Below are positions 31,105-41,084 of a DNA stretch of 64,000 bases, piece by piece; the stretch's first letter is position 1; each line of letters opens with the position of its first letter. This DNA is from Arenibacter echinorum (GTDB lineage Bacteria; Bacteroidota; Bacteroidia; Flavobacteriales; Flavobacteriaceae), in contig NZ_QLLN01000002.1 in NCBI RefSeq assembly GCF_003259375.1, positions 124,001-188,000 of the forward strand, in the 5' to 3' direction. The notes below the pieces were generated by a model. It was not told where the DNA came from. It saw only the letters and a program-made list of their open reading frames with translations, and ran no database searches. Position numbers and translations under genes: made by a program.

Positions 31105-34100
31105 CTAATTCACCTTGATCATTTGCAGGAAATCATCATTTTTGGCCACCAGCAAATGTTTTTGTCCGTTTACGGAAAGGAGTTCCATTCCCCTTACATC
31201 GCCTACTATTTTTAGTCCGGATTCCATCATAGTCTTGGTAATAAAATTTCCGGTACCGTCCCCTTGTAGAAAGAGTCCAAAACTGGAGTCGTTCCTTGGG
31301 GTTTCCACCTCGGAATTATACAAATTCCCCGCCAGGACCACGTCCAGGTTTCCATCCTTGTTGAAGTCGTCTACCACAAATTTGTTTATACTTGAAATCT
31401 GCGCCAATTGTGGCAATGGCCTTGCGGTAAACACCCCATTATTGTTCTCCAGATAAATACTGGCAAAGGAGGTAATCTCATAGCTCAGGGACTCCTCCAA
31501 TAATTTGTCCGTATAAATTTGATTCAAGGTAGCGCTTGCAAAAGAGTTATAATCCTGGAACTTCACCTTTATTGCCGGCATTTGCTGTGAAGAACATTGT
31601 CTTCCCCGTACCGGAAATTCTGTTTCCCCTTTCTTATAGCTCAGTACTATGTCCGAAGTTTCATTGCTGTCAAAATCATTTAAATACACTTTAAAGGGCG
31701 ATTTGGAACTGGCCTGATACTTATAATTTTTACCCAAATTGCCTACTACCAAGTCTTGATCTCCATCATTATCAAAATCCCCTTTTTCTACCGAGAACCA
31801 CCAGCCCGAGGTATTGCCTTGTAGCAGTTGATCGGATACATCCTGAAAAACACCTTTTACATTCCTATAGAATTTGATGGGCATCCATTCCCCAACGATT
31901 ACCAAGTCTTCCCATCCATCATTATCAAAATCTATCCAACTTGAAGAGGTTACCAGACCCAAAGCTTTCAACCCTGGAAGAACTTTTTCGGTAGCATCCA
32001 CAAATTTTACGCCCTCAGGAGTACTTACATTTTCCAAAATATAGGAGTCTGCAGGGTAGGGATATTTCTTGGGAACCAATCTTCCACCAACAAACAAGTC
32101 CAAATCCCCGTCCTTGTCAAAATCGGCAACGGAAACATTAAGACCACTAATCTTGGTATCCGGAATGGCCTCCTTGTTGCGTTGAAATTTATTGTTCCCA
32201 ATATTCTCATAAAAGCGATCTTCATACCCCAAAGAATTGGGCTTAAATTCGTTACCTCCACTGGCAATATAAAAATCATTGTCCCCATCATTATCTGCAT
32301 CAAAAATTACAATCCCAAGATCCTCGTAATATTGGTCCTTTGCGAGATCGGGAATTTCCAATTCTTCAAATTGGCCCAAACTGGTTTGTAAAAATACTGC
32401 AGCCTGCTGCCCTACAGCGGTCCCAACAATATAATCGTCCAAACCATCCCCATTTAAATCCCCAGTGGCAAGGGCAGGTCCCAAGGTAGAATTTTTATGT
32501 GGCAACAATACTTCTACGCCAAAATCGTTGAAGACGTTCTCATTGTGTTTAAATAAATCTGGACTATTTATAGTTTCGAATTGCTTTTTAAGCTTGGACA
32601 TCGACTTTTTGGTACTTACCAACTTGTTCTCGTCATAATTTACAGTAAGCCTCTGATTGGCCTTTATTTGATCGAGCTTCGTAGTCGATCCGTTGGGCCA
32701 TGCTACCAAGACACTGTCTACTTGTTTAACTTGTCCAAGTCCAAAATGTAGCAAAGGAGAAACGGATGATAAATAGCCCCTAACCGTATTGTATTCCTGA
32801 ACCTGAAGTCCGTCTGAAGTATAAATGGAAACCTTACTTCCATTGGGCAGCACCTTCCCTTGACCCTTTAGATCCAAGGTCAATTGGTTGCTTCCGGTAG
32901 CATTGTTCCGATAAATACTGGCAGTATCCTCCAAATTATTGATAATTAGGTCCAAATCCCCGTCATTATCCAGGTCGGAATAGGCCACTCCGTTGGAAAA
33001 TGTTTTTTCTTCAAAACCCCACTCATCGGTCTTTTTGGTAAAGGTTAGGTCCCTGTTGTTTTGGAACATATAATTGCTCAATTTCTCCGAAGGTAATTCC
33101 TCCAGATACTTTAAAAGCTCAACCTCCTCTTCCTTATTTTTATAATCGGGATCTTTTTCCATTTTATCGAAAAACTCCCTGTACTTACCATAAAAATCCT
33201 TGTTGTTTACATCCCTACGTATACCGTTGGTTATAAACAGATCTTTCCATCCGTCATTGTCAAAATCGGCCATAAGTCCGCCCCAACTCCAATCCGTTGA
33301 GGATACCCCAGCCAATCTGGCCACATTACTGAACAGGGGCAGCTCACCTTCTTCATTGCCATTATTCATTTGAAGGGAATTCTGCATGTATTGGTGGTGC
33401 AGGCCAACATTAACGGATTTATAAAAGGCAGCAGGGTCCATGGAAGACATATTGGCCTTGGATCTAAAGTTGTCCTCAGCGGACATATCCAATTGAAAAA
33501 TGTCCATGAATCCATCGTTATTAAAATCAGCGATGTCAGCGCCCATTCCAAAGAAGGAGATTTGTTGTAAACTGGTATTGATCTGATTGGTAAAAGTACC
33601 GTCCTGGTTATTGATAAACAAAAAATCGGGGGCATTGAAATCATTGGAAACAAAGATATCCGTATAGCCGTCATTGTTAACATCCGATGCTACAACCCCC
33701 AAACTAAGCCCAAAGGAACTTAATCCCGCTTCCACGGTTACATCCGTAAATTTGCCATTGTCATTACGATAAAGTCTGTCTGAATCCTTTATCTCATGAT
33801 GGTCCAACATATATTGATAGTACTCCACAGGGGCAGTAAAGCTGGTAGGGGGATAATTGATAACGTATAGATCCAGATCGCCGTCCTTGTCATAGTCAAA
33901 AAAGGTAGACTGCATACTAATCCCATCGCAGTCTATTCCGTATTCGGCTCCCTTCTCGGTAAAGGTGTTATCCTGATTATTAATGTATAACACATTGTTA
34001 TTGGGGCCATTTTTTCCGCCCACAGAGCAATAGATATCCAAATACCCATCCTGATTGATATCTACGAATGTGGTTCCGGAATACCAACGATCGTCGCCGG

Positions 34101-34410
34101 TTATTCCTGCACTTTCGGAAATATCCTCAAATTCAAGATCTCCCTTGTTCAAATACAGCCTATTGGCCACCATATTTCCTGTAAAAAAGATATCTTCAAG
34201 CCCATCATTATTCACATCTCCTACTGAAACTCCTCCCCCGAGATACATATAGGGATAGGTAAAATAATTATACTTATGGGTTTCTGTAAGTTTATTTTTA
34301 AAGTCCACCCCCGTCTTGGCGGCGTCCAATTTGGAAAACAATTGTGTTGACTTTGTTTCACAGGCTAATACCAACAGTGCCAAAAAAATAAAAAATATAT
34401 ATTTCTTCAT
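31105..34410 (-). CDS. FG-GAP/VCBS repeat lipoprotein with ASPIC/UnbV domain (CRTAC1-like)
   Basis: 1101 residues from ATG at 34410 (34413 is an alternative); a start at 34461 would precede the signal and is rejected. The lipobox is LALLVLACETKST. Many FG-GAP calcium-binding units of form D-x-N-x-D-G-x-x-D (VGDVNNDGLEDIFFTGNM, DFNNDGFMDIFQLDMS, VADFDKDGDLDLFVGG) build a beta-propeller in two halves, and around residue 540-625 lies the ASPIC/UnbV domain (LPNGSKVSIYTSDGLQVQEY, SPLLHFGLGQ, VLVAWPNGS). Such proteins commonly follow susCD pairs in Bacteroidota; the role is probably extracellular binding. Confidence 0.93.
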   Translation of the reverse strand: MKKYIFFIFLALLVLACETKSTQLFSKLDAAKTGVDFKNKLTETHKYNYFTYPYMYLGGGVSVGDVNNDGLEDIFFTGNMVANRLYLNKGDLEFEDISESAGITGDDRWYSGTTFVDINQDGYLDIYCSVGGKNGPNNNVLYINNQDNTFTEKGAEYGIDCDGISMQSTFFDYDKDGDLDLYVINYPPTSFTAPVEYYQYMLDHHEIKDSDRLYRNDNGKFTDVTVEAGLSSFGLSLGVVASDVNNDGYTDIFVSNDFNAPDFLFINNQDGTFTNQINTSLQQISFFGMGADIADFNNDGFMDIFQLDMSAEDNFRSKANMSSMDPAAFYKSVNVGLHHQYMQNSLQMNNGNEEGELPLFSNVARLAGVSSTDWSWGGLMADFDNDGWKDLFITNGIRRDVNNKDFYGKYREFFDKMEKDPDYKNKEEEVELLKYLEELPSEKLSNYMFQNNRDLTFTKKTDEWGFEEKTFSNGVAYSDLDNDGDLDLIINNLEDTASIYRNNATGSNQLTLDLKGQGKVLPNGSKVSIYTSDGLQVQEYNTVRGYLSSVSPLLHFGLGQVKQVDSVLVAWPNGSTTKLDQIKANQRLTVNYDENKLVSTKKSMSKLKKQFETINSPDLFKHNENVFNDFGVEVLLPHKNSTLGPALATGDLNGDGLDDYIVGTAVGQQAAVFLQTSLGQFEELEIPDLAKDQYYEDLGIVIFDADNDGDNDFYIASGGNEFKPNSLGYEDRFYENIGNNKFQRNKEAIPDTKISGLNVSVADFDKDGDLDLFVGGRLVPKKYPYPADSYILENVSTPEGVKFVDATEKVLPGLKALGLVTSSSWIDFDNDGWEDLVIVGEWMPIKFYRNVKGVFQDVSDQLLQGNTSGWWFSVEKGDFDNDGDQDLVVGNLGKNYKYQASSKSPFKVYLNDFDSNETSDIVLSYKKGETEFPVRGRQCSSQQMPAIKVKFQDYNSFASATLNQIYTDKLLEESLSYEITSFASIYLENNNGVFTARPLPQLAQISSINKFVVDDFNKDGNLDVVLAGNLYNSEVETPRNDSSFGLFLQGDGTGNFITKTMMESGLKIVGDVRGMELLSVNGQKHLLVAKNDDFLQMIKVN

Positions 34411-34445
34411 CATAAATCTGAATTGACATAATAATCCTAAAATAA

Positions 34446-34479
34446 GAATAACCCCGCACATAAGTGCTAAGGGTTATTC
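34446..34479. terminator. Intercistronic hairpin after susD2
   Basis: GAATAACCC (34446-34454) pairs with GGGTTATTC (34471-34479), with inner GCAC/GTGC. No T-run. It lies between susD2 and the ASPIC/UnbV gene and could set 3' ends or lower downstream expression. Confidence 0.5.
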
Positions 34480-34509
34480 AATATAATTGTTAATTAATAT
34501 TTATTGTTA

Positions 34510-36378
34510 CTAATAACCCGGATTCTGGATTATTGAAGGATCCTTATCGATCTCTTCCTGTTTAATAGGCATAAAATAAACATGATCCTGCCAAATTCTA
34601 TTTTCAAAAACAATGTTTGTGGGCCTATAGACATAATTAAAGAGGGAAGTATCCTTTCTATAATCCGTTACAGTAGTACCCGGCTTTTGTGTTGCCTGAA
34701 TCAATATTTGCTGTACCTGTTTATTCAAGGATTGCGGACCTTCCAACCATCGTTTCATGTCAAATAGCCTTGCATCCTCATTTACCAATTCTTTATCGCG
34801 TTCCCTTTTGTAGAGTTCCAATAATGCTGCACCGGATTCTGTAACCGCTGGCATACCATTTCTAAATCGGAGTTTGTTCAACCAAGTTATTGCTTCCCCT
34901 TCTTCTCCAATATTGATATTGGCCTCCACATAGTTTAATAATACCTCGGTATATCTTATATATGGAGCATCTACTTTCTGAAGATCGTTGGGCCAAGAAG
35001 CCGGTTGATTTGGATCCACAAATTTCCTGAAATAATAACCAGTTCTGGAACCATTCCAATCTTCAACAGGACCTTGACGCGTATCCACACCATTAATAAT
35101 GGTACCATCGGACAAGGTATAATAACCGGTCTGTAGTTCATTGAATTTATCAAATTTAACTACATCATCCGTTCTAGGCTTCCATGGACCTCCATCATAA
35201 AGGAAGGTGGAATAGAAACGGGCCTCACGATTGTCATAGGGAGCTGCAGCATGTGCAGGGTTGTCCCAGTTGAACTTAGTACCGTCCGCAAGATCATATT
35301 TGGAAACCAAAGCTTCGGTAGGGGTAGTTCCTGCCCATTCGTGATAGCCGTTGGGCCCATGGTACAATGCCACCATTCCGGGTCCCTGGGACCATTCGTT
35401 ACCTCCGGGATAGGTCCTGGAACCAAATCCGAATTCCTCTACCAATCTTCCCCAAATAAAATCCTGGTTCTGATCTCCTTGAAGCCATATATCCTCATAA
35501 TTTTGAATAGCCTCTTCATGTGAAGCTGGAGCAGTATAATCCAATTTATATCCAGTAGTAGCATCCAGCAAGGCCTTGGAGGCCACCTTGGCAGCTTCCC
35601 AACGTTGCATTTGTGAACCACTGGTCCATCCTATCAATTCAGGATGACTATAGGAAGCTATGGTAGAAACCCCAGAATTTTTGGAGGGCTCGTACAAATC
35701 ACTGGCTACGTGGGTCAACACCCTAGATTTCATTGCCAAGGCTGTAATCTTATCTGCCCTTGCAGGATCTCTTGGTGCATCCTCCAATAAATCTATTGAT
35801 TGGTCCAGATCCGATAAAATTTGACTAACCGTTTCCGCAAAAGTGGCCCTAGGATTGCTAGCTTCACTATCCAATGTTAAGGGTGTCAATGTAAGTACCA
35901 CACCACCGAATTGTCTCATTAATTGGGCGTAGTAGTAGCCTCTCATAAAATAAGCTTCTCCCAGCAAACGATTCACTAAACTAGCTTCCATCTCAGCCTC
36001 GTTGAGGGTTAGTTTTTCAATGGCAATATTGGCACTTCTAATAAATGGATATAATTCTGGCCAACTAAACCATTGCATGTCCATAAAGTTGCCTGCGGGG
36101 TTCATCTTACCTTCCGTATAGCCATCCACTCCCCTACCTGGGTGCGTAAAAACGGCCTGATCCGTGAAGGCATCTGTAGTCTCCTCACGGGTAAGGGTAC
36201 CTGCCCATGTCCCTTGGTAAAGATCCAAAACGGCCGCCTCGGCAAGTTTTTGATCCGACCAAACATTTGCCTCAGCCACTTCACTAAGTGGGGTGGTTTC
36301 CAGGAAATCCTCGTTACATCCCACAAAAAGAAATCCGAAGGCCAATAAGGCTGTAATTTTTAAAATATTCTTCTTCAT
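34510..36378 (-). CDS. SusD/RagB-family lipoprotein (locus 2)
   Basis: 622 residues, longer than SusD1. Lipobox FGFLFVGCNEDFLET. N-terminal TPLSEVAEANVWSDQKLAEA, TPR-type LLGEAYFMRGYYYAQLMRQF, C-terminal PYIRYTEVLLNYVEANINIG, YKRERDKELVNEDARLFDMK and the closing FMPIKQEEIDKDPSIIQNPG are all SusD signatures. It starts 12 nt after susC2. Substrate unknown; the extra length is in the middle loops (W- and P-rich). Confidence 0.95.
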   Translation of the reverse strand: MKKNILKITALLAFGFLFVGCNEDFLETTPLSEVAEANVWSDQKLAEAAVLDLYQGTWAGTLTREETTDAFTDQAVFTHPGRGVDGYTEGKMNPAGNFMDMQWFSWPELYPFIRSANIAIEKLTLNEAEMEASLVNRLLGEAYFMRGYYYAQLMRQFGGVVLTLTPLTLDSEASNPRATFAETVSQILSDLDQSIDLLEDAPRDPARADKITALAMKSRVLTHVASDLYEPSKNSGVSTIASYSHPELIGWTSGSQMQRWEAAKVASKALLDATTGYKLDYTAPASHEEAIQNYEDIWLQGDQNQDFIWGRLVEEFGFGSRTYPGGNEWSQGPGMVALYHGPNGYHEWAGTTPTEALVSKYDLADGTKFNWDNPAHAAAPYDNREARFYSTFLYDGGPWKPRTDDVVKFDKFNELQTGYYTLSDGTIINGVDTRQGPVEDWNGSRTGYYFRKFVDPNQPASWPNDLQKVDAPYIRYTEVLLNYVEANINIGEEGEAITWLNKLRFRNGMPAVTESGAALLELYKRERDKELVNEDARLFDMKRWLEGPQSLNKQVQQILIQATQKPGTTVTDYRKDTSLFNYVYRPTNIVFENRIWQDHVYFMPIKQEEIDKDPSIIQNPGY

Positions 36379-36390
36379 TTCAGTATTTTT

Positions 36391-39300
36391 TTAAAACGTT
36401 AATTGCAATCCGGTCATTATAGTTCTCAACATGGGGTATGCACCACCATTATTAACAGCTCCCCCAGTGGCATCTCTAGTATTCCCCACACTTACACCGT
36501 TTTGAGTCACCTCTGGATCAAATGGAAAGTCGGTAATTGTAATCAAGTTAGTACCCGATACCGAAATACGCAAACTTTTGATTCCAAATTGATTTATTAG
36601 ATCTTCATCCACACTATAGCCAAATTCCAAGGTTTTTAACCGGAAAAAATCCCTGGTTATGAGATAGGCATCCGTTTGTCCAGAATACCATTGATCCCCA
36701 CGATCCGCCAATCTAGGGCCATAGGCATCTAGATTATCCAGGGACCAGGCACGATCACGGACATCCCGTTGAACGTTGGCGAGGGTTCCAGACATAAAGC
36801 TCCACTCATAGGTATTATAACCGCCAGCTGAACCTGTCCAATACATATTGAAGTCAAAGTTCTTATAATTAATGGCAGTATTCCATCCAAATTGGGTATC
36901 CGCAAATGCACTACCACCAACTCGGGTCTTATCCTCTGGTCCAATTTTTCCATCACCACTAATATCCTGAACTCTAGCATCACCAGGTTTTAACAGAGGA
37001 GTTACCCCACTGTAATCCAAAGATTCGGCATCAATTTCAGCTTGTGTACGAAAAACCCCATCGAACTTATACAGAAGTGGTCTTCCTATCTCCCCGCCAG
37101 TTTCACGTTGCCAAGGCCTGTCGGCCAAATCGGGCTCATCAAAGAATACCAATTTGTTGTCGGAATCACTAAAGTTAAACGTTAGGTTATAACTGAAACC
37201 AGAATCATTGGCCCCGTTAAGACCCATAGTTATCTCGTACCCCGTGTTTTCGAATTCCCCTATGTTTATCGCCGGTGCTGCAATACCACTATATTCCGGC
37301 AATGTTTTTAATGGGGTGGTCAAAATATCCGTTCTGGAATTTTTGTAAACATCCAGACCAAGTGTTAATTTGTTGTTCCACGTTCTCAAATCGAAACCAG
37401 CGTTTCTTGAGGTGGCGGTTTCCCAAGAAATATCGGGATTTGCCACTTTGCTCTCATATGCCGTACTATAAACAGGACCTAAACCTGTAGCCGACAATTC
37501 GTATGTTGCAATATACTGAAAAGGTTCCACATTATCATTACCCAGCTGCCCCCAAGAACCTCTCAACTTAAAGAAATTAATGAACGGCAATGCCTTTTGA
37601 AAGAAGGATTCTTCGGAAACAACCCAACCTGCAGATACTCCAGGAAAAAATCCAAACCTATTATTTTTAGGAAACAAGTAAGACCCGTCATATCTAAATA
37701 AGCCCTCAATTAAATACTTATCCTTGTAGGTGTAGTTAAGACGTCCATAATAGTTTAAACGAGCGGTTTCATAACCATTTCCAAAGCTATTTTGCCCCTC
37801 ATTACCCCCTAGGTCCAATTGCGCTAGATCACTGGAAAGGAAAAACCTTCTGAAGGCTCCAAAGAAACTTTGTTCGGATTCCTCACGGGTAACCCCACCA
37901 AGCAATTTAAAGTAATGATCTCCAAAATCCTTTTCATAGGAAGCATTCAAAGAAGCCGTAAAATCTGTTAAAGTGGTATGCTGTTGATTCAAACTTGGAT
38001 CACCTGGACCACGCTGGGCCGCTGTTAAACCTGAAGAATTCCTATTTACACCATCCCAGGTATAAAGCGTCCATGGACGATTCCAATTCTTGTAATCATA
38101 ATTCATTTTATCGTAAGAAATAGTACTCATGAGCTGTAGACCTTCCACCCCAGGAACTTCAAAAGTAATCCCAAAATTACTCTGTACGTAATTGGTACTA
38201 TTGTCTGTATAACCAGGACCATCCGTAACCCGTATTGCAGGGTTGTTCCCATTTTCGATATCAGGGCCATATTCACCTGTTGGCCAGAAAGCTGGGAACC
38301 AAGGATATTGCCTTACCAAATCGTTAAAAACATTCCCCGGTGAATTGGTAGCTGTATAATTCTCTTCCTGTCTTGAATAAAGACCTACATTCATACTTAA
38401 ATGATCATTGATCTTTGCATCTAGATTCAACCTAAGATCGTACTGTGTATACCCTTTTGGGGCATTTTTAAAGTTCACATCCTGTCTTAGGTGGCCCAAG
38501 GAAGCAAGATATCTAACGTGCTCCGTACCTCCGGAAACCTGTAAATTCTGGCGCTGTATAGGTGCTCCCCTTGTGGTTACTTCCTTCATCCAATCGGTAT
38601 CTGGATACAACCATGGGTCATTTCCTGCGATCGTCTGTTGGATCCGATCATTGGTAAAGGTAGGATTCACTACTTCACCGTTGTCCGATCTAGTATAAGG
38701 AGCCCCTCTGCCGGCATGGGCAGCATTCCATTCGCCTACGGGTAATTTATATACATTAAGTACGTTCACCAAATCCATATATTCCGCCCCATTCAACATA
38801 TCAGGGGTTGTGGTAAAATTTTGTAAACCATAATTGCTGGTAATCTTTACCTCGGGTGCTCCCACTTTACCGCGTTTAGTAGTTACCAAGATAACCCCAT
38901 TCGCCGCCCTTGCTCCATAAATGGCCGCAGAAGCATCCTTAAGTACCGATATACTTTCAATATCAGCAGGATTGATCCTTGTAATACCTCCTGCCCTATC
39001 CGGGATACCGTCAATAACCACCAAGGCGGAAGAGTTATTAAAGGTATTTGTACCACGCACCCTTATACCGGTATTCTCCGCTCCGGGAGCGGCATTGCCC
39101 GTATCAATGTAAAGACCGGCAACTTTACCGGCAAGTGCTGTTCCCAAGTTGGGGGACGAAGATTTTTCAAGTGCTTCCCCACCTACCGTAGCTACAGAAC
39201 CAGTTAAAGTTGCCTTTTTCTGGGTACCATAGCCAACAACTACCACTTCTTCCAACTGACTGGCATCTTCTTCCAAGGTAATACTTACGGTGGATCGACC

Positions 39301-39642
39301 ATTAACTGCTACTTCCTGGGTTTTATAACCAATGTAGCTAAATATCAATACCGCGTTATTGGCAACCCCTGATAAGGTATAGTTACCGTCAAAATCGGTT
39401 TGGGTACCATTGGTTGTGCCTTTTACCACAACACTGGCCCCCGGCAATGGCAAATTGCCATCAGACACAACTCCGGAAATGGTTTGTTGCACCTGAACCG
39501 AATTAATTGGTTCGCTCGTAGGGATTGATTCTGCTTGCACACTAGATAATGCCATGGCAAACATCAAAACCGAAAGCATTCTTTTGAGCTTCCTTCTCTG
39601 ATTGATTTCTGTTTGGACAGAAAACCAGGTTTTTTTCTCCAT
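36391..39642 (-). CDS. SusC-family TonB-linked outer-membrane transporter (locus 2)
   Basis: 1083 residues. A long N-terminal signal region (basic residues to about 20, then MLSVLMFAMALSSVQA), then a CarboxypepD-like domain (ISGVVSDGNLPLPGASVV, TDFDGNYTLSGV, FSYIGYKTQEV), the SusC plug (ALAGKVAGLYI, GIRVRGTNTFNNSSALVVID, LKDASAAIYGARAANGVIL) and the barrel ending MLRTIMTGLQLTF. Its CarboxypepD-like domain is strikingly similar to that of SusC1. It heads the leftward locus susC-susD-ASPIC/UnbV-cytochrome. Confidence 0.96.
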   Translation of the reverse strand: MEKKTWFSVQTEINQRRKLKRMLSVLMFAMALSSVQAESIPTSEPINSVQVQQTISGVVSDGNLPLPGASVVVKGTTNGTQTDFDGNYTLSGVANNAVLIFSYIGYKTQEVAVNGRSTVSITLEEDASQLEEVVVVGYGTQKKATLTGSVATVGGEALEKSSSPNLGTALAGKVAGLYIDTGNAAPGAENTGIRVRGTNTFNNSSALVVIDGIPDRAGGITRINPADIESISVLKDASAAIYGARAANGVILVTTKRGKVGAPEVKITSNYGLQNFTTTPDMLNGAEYMDLVNVLNVYKLPVGEWNAAHAGRGAPYTRSDNGEVVNPTFTNDRIQQTIAGNDPWLYPDTDWMKEVTTRGAPIQRQNLQVSGGTEHVRYLASLGHLRQDVNFKNAPKGYTQYDLRLNLDAKINDHLSMNVGLYSRQEENYTATNSPGNVFNDLVRQYPWFPAFWPTGEYGPDIENGNNPAIRVTDGPGYTDNSTNYVQSNFGITFEVPGVEGLQLMSTISYDKMNYDYKNWNRPWTLYTWDGVNRNSSGLTAAQRGPGDPSLNQQHTTLTDFTASLNASYEKDFGDHYFKLLGGVTREESEQSFFGAFRRFFLSSDLAQLDLGGNEGQNSFGNGYETARLNYYGRLNYTYKDKYLIEGLFRYDGSYLFPKNNRFGFFPGVSAGWVVSEESFFQKALPFINFFKLRGSWGQLGNDNVEPFQYIATYELSATGLGPVYSTAYESKVANPDISWETATSRNAGFDLRTWNNKLTLGLDVYKNSRTDILTTPLKTLPEYSGIAAPAINIGEFENTGYEITMGLNGANDSGFSYNLTFNFSDSDNKLVFFDEPDLADRPWQRETGGEIGRPLLYKFDGVFRTQAEIDAESLDYSGVTPLLKPGDARVQDISGDGKIGPEDKTRVGGSAFADTQFGWNTAINYKNFDFNMYWTGSAGGYNTYEWSFMSGTLANVQRDVRDRAWSLDNLDAYGPRLADRGDQWYSGQTDAYLITRDFFRLKTLEFGYSVDEDLINQFGIKSLRISVSGTNLITITDFPFDPEVTQNGVSVGNTRDATGGAVNNGGAYPMLRTIMTGLQLTF

Positions 39643-40125
39643 AATTTAAAAATTAAGTTAGTTAGTTAGATAGTTAAAAGCGGTTTTAATAAAATTATCA
39701 ATATAGGCAATTTCAAATTTGGCACAAGAAGAACCCTCAATTAAACTGTCTTTTCGTCCTTGACAACCAAGGCATTAATCCATAAAACTTTTGGGGATTT
39801 CCATTATTCCAAATCGAATAATAAAATTAAAGTCACGCCATTCCAACTTCAATTTTATTTCAACATTTAATAACCGTAAAAAAAACGCTTGCTTAACAAA
39901 TATATTAATCTTTTGTTAAGATACCATAAATATATGTTAAATATTATTGTATACTGCTAAGAAATTAACTTTATAATTATTGATTTCACTTTGTCGCCAG
40001 CCCAATCCCATATAATCAAAGCACCCAGTGATATCTTTGCAGGTTTACAGTAATTCCTTACCTTAGTAAGATCTGGCGTATACCTGACAATTCCCCCAAA
40101 CACATCCTAAATAAACTGTTGCATA
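39643..40125. other. 483-bp regulatory region upstream of susC2
   Basis: It lies between divergent susC2 and the VOC gene; no gene is seen. Minus-strand AACTAACTAA (39658-39667) and CTTTTAACT (39672-39680) form the susC leader, and a 9-bp palindrome with an embedded -7 box lies at 39892-39920. The right third should hold the promoter of the VOC gene. Confidence 0.55.
39892..39920. promoter_or_regulatory. Palindrome CTTAACAAA-N11-TTTGTTAAG upstream of susC2
   Basis: Perfect nine-base arms at 39892-39900 and 39912-39920. On the minus strand the spacer plus arm contain TATATTTG (39897-39904), a match to the -7 consensus, 255 nt upstream of susC2. A promoter with an overlapping operator is likely. 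Confidence 0.5.
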
Positions 40126-40497
40126 ATGAAACTAGGAGCATTTTCAATTAGTCTGGCCGTAAAGGATTTAAGCGTGTCCAAAGAATTTTATGAAAAACTG
40201 GGGTTTACCGTATTTGCCGGGGACCTAAAAATGAACTACCTGATCATGAAAAACGGAAATGCCTTGGTGGGTCTGTTCCAAGGCATGTTCCCCAAGAGCA
40301 TCCTTACCTTTAATCCGGGCTGGGACGAGAATGCCACCGCTCTATCCTCTTTTGATGATGTTAGAAAAATTCAGGCCCACCTAAAAAGTAAAAAACTAAA
40401 GTTGGAGCAAGAGGCAAAAGAAGAATCAACAGGACCGGCAAGCATAATGCTGACCGATCCCGATGGAAATCAGATTCTAATAGACCAACATGTTTAA
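40126..40497 (+). CDS. VOC family (glyoxalase/bleomycin-resistance fold) protein
   Basis: 123 residues. A single VOC module pair: [20 protein letters not shown], then [14 protein letters not shown], and the C-terminal [15 protein letters not shown]. The fold binds a metal and small substrates in glyoxalases and dioxygenases. Metal ligands are not obvious (no clear His at the usual first position), so it may be non-catalytic. It is first in a rightward series with a DoxX-like gene. Confidence 0.88.
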   Translation: MKLGAFSISLAVKDLSVSKEFYEKLGFTVFAGDLKMNYLIMKNGNALVGLFQGMFPKSILTFNPGWDENATALSSFDDVRKIQAHLKSKKLKLEQEAKEESTGPASIMLTDPDGNQILIDQHV

Positions 40498-40566
40498 TTT
40501 AGCCATTGGGCAATCTGATACATAGTCAATGGACCTAAACTTTACCTCCAACACCATCCAATTAAA

Positions 40567-41031
40567 ATGAAACCTCTAATAGTCCTCCTTGCCTCGTTTT
40601 TAATAGCCTTATTGGTTTTATATTTTAGGCTGAAGCAAATAAAATGGCAATTGGCCGGACAAATCGCCATGGCCGCTATGTTGCTGTTTACCTCTTTGGG
40701 ACATTTTATGTTTACCGAAGGCATGACCGCCATGATGCCAGAATTTATGCCCCTAAAAAAGGAAATGGTTTATGTTACGGGGGTCTTGGAAATTCTATTT
40801 GCCATTGGATTGCTCATTCCAAGATTGAAGATCCTTACGGCCTGGTTGCTAATGCTATTTTTTATCCTCATACTACCGGCCAATATTAAAGCGGCTGTTG
40901 AAAATATCAATTATCAGACCGGGGAACTGAATGGTAACGGAATTGAATATTTGTGGTTCCGAGTACCACTACAAATATTTTTTATCCTCTGGGTCTATTT
41001 CACCACTTTAAAAAAATATAATAGTGCCTGA
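40567..41031 (+). CDS. DoxX-like small membrane protein
   Basis: 154 residues with four hydrophobic segments: LIVLLASFLIALLVLYF, the second near AGQIAMAAMLLFTSLGHFMF, the third near YVTGVLEILFAIGLLIPRL and LTAWLLMLFFILILPANIK, and a C-terminal LQIFFILWVYF. SLGHFMFTEGM and the length recall DoxX/DoxX-like (DUF417/ DUF4870-sized) inner-membrane proteins. Function unknown. 69 nt after the VOC gene. Confidence 0.75.
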   Translation: MKPLIVLLASFLIALLVLYFRLKQIKWQLAGQIAMAAMLLFTSLGHFMFTEGMTAMMPEFMPLKKEMVYVTGVLEILFAIGLLIPRLKILTAWLLMLFFILILPANIKAAVENINYQTGELNGNGIEYLWFRVPLQIFFILWVYFTTLKKYNSA

Positions 41032-41084
41032 CACTTAAGAACATTGGTCTCCGATTAAAATACATATAATCGATAATAATACCC

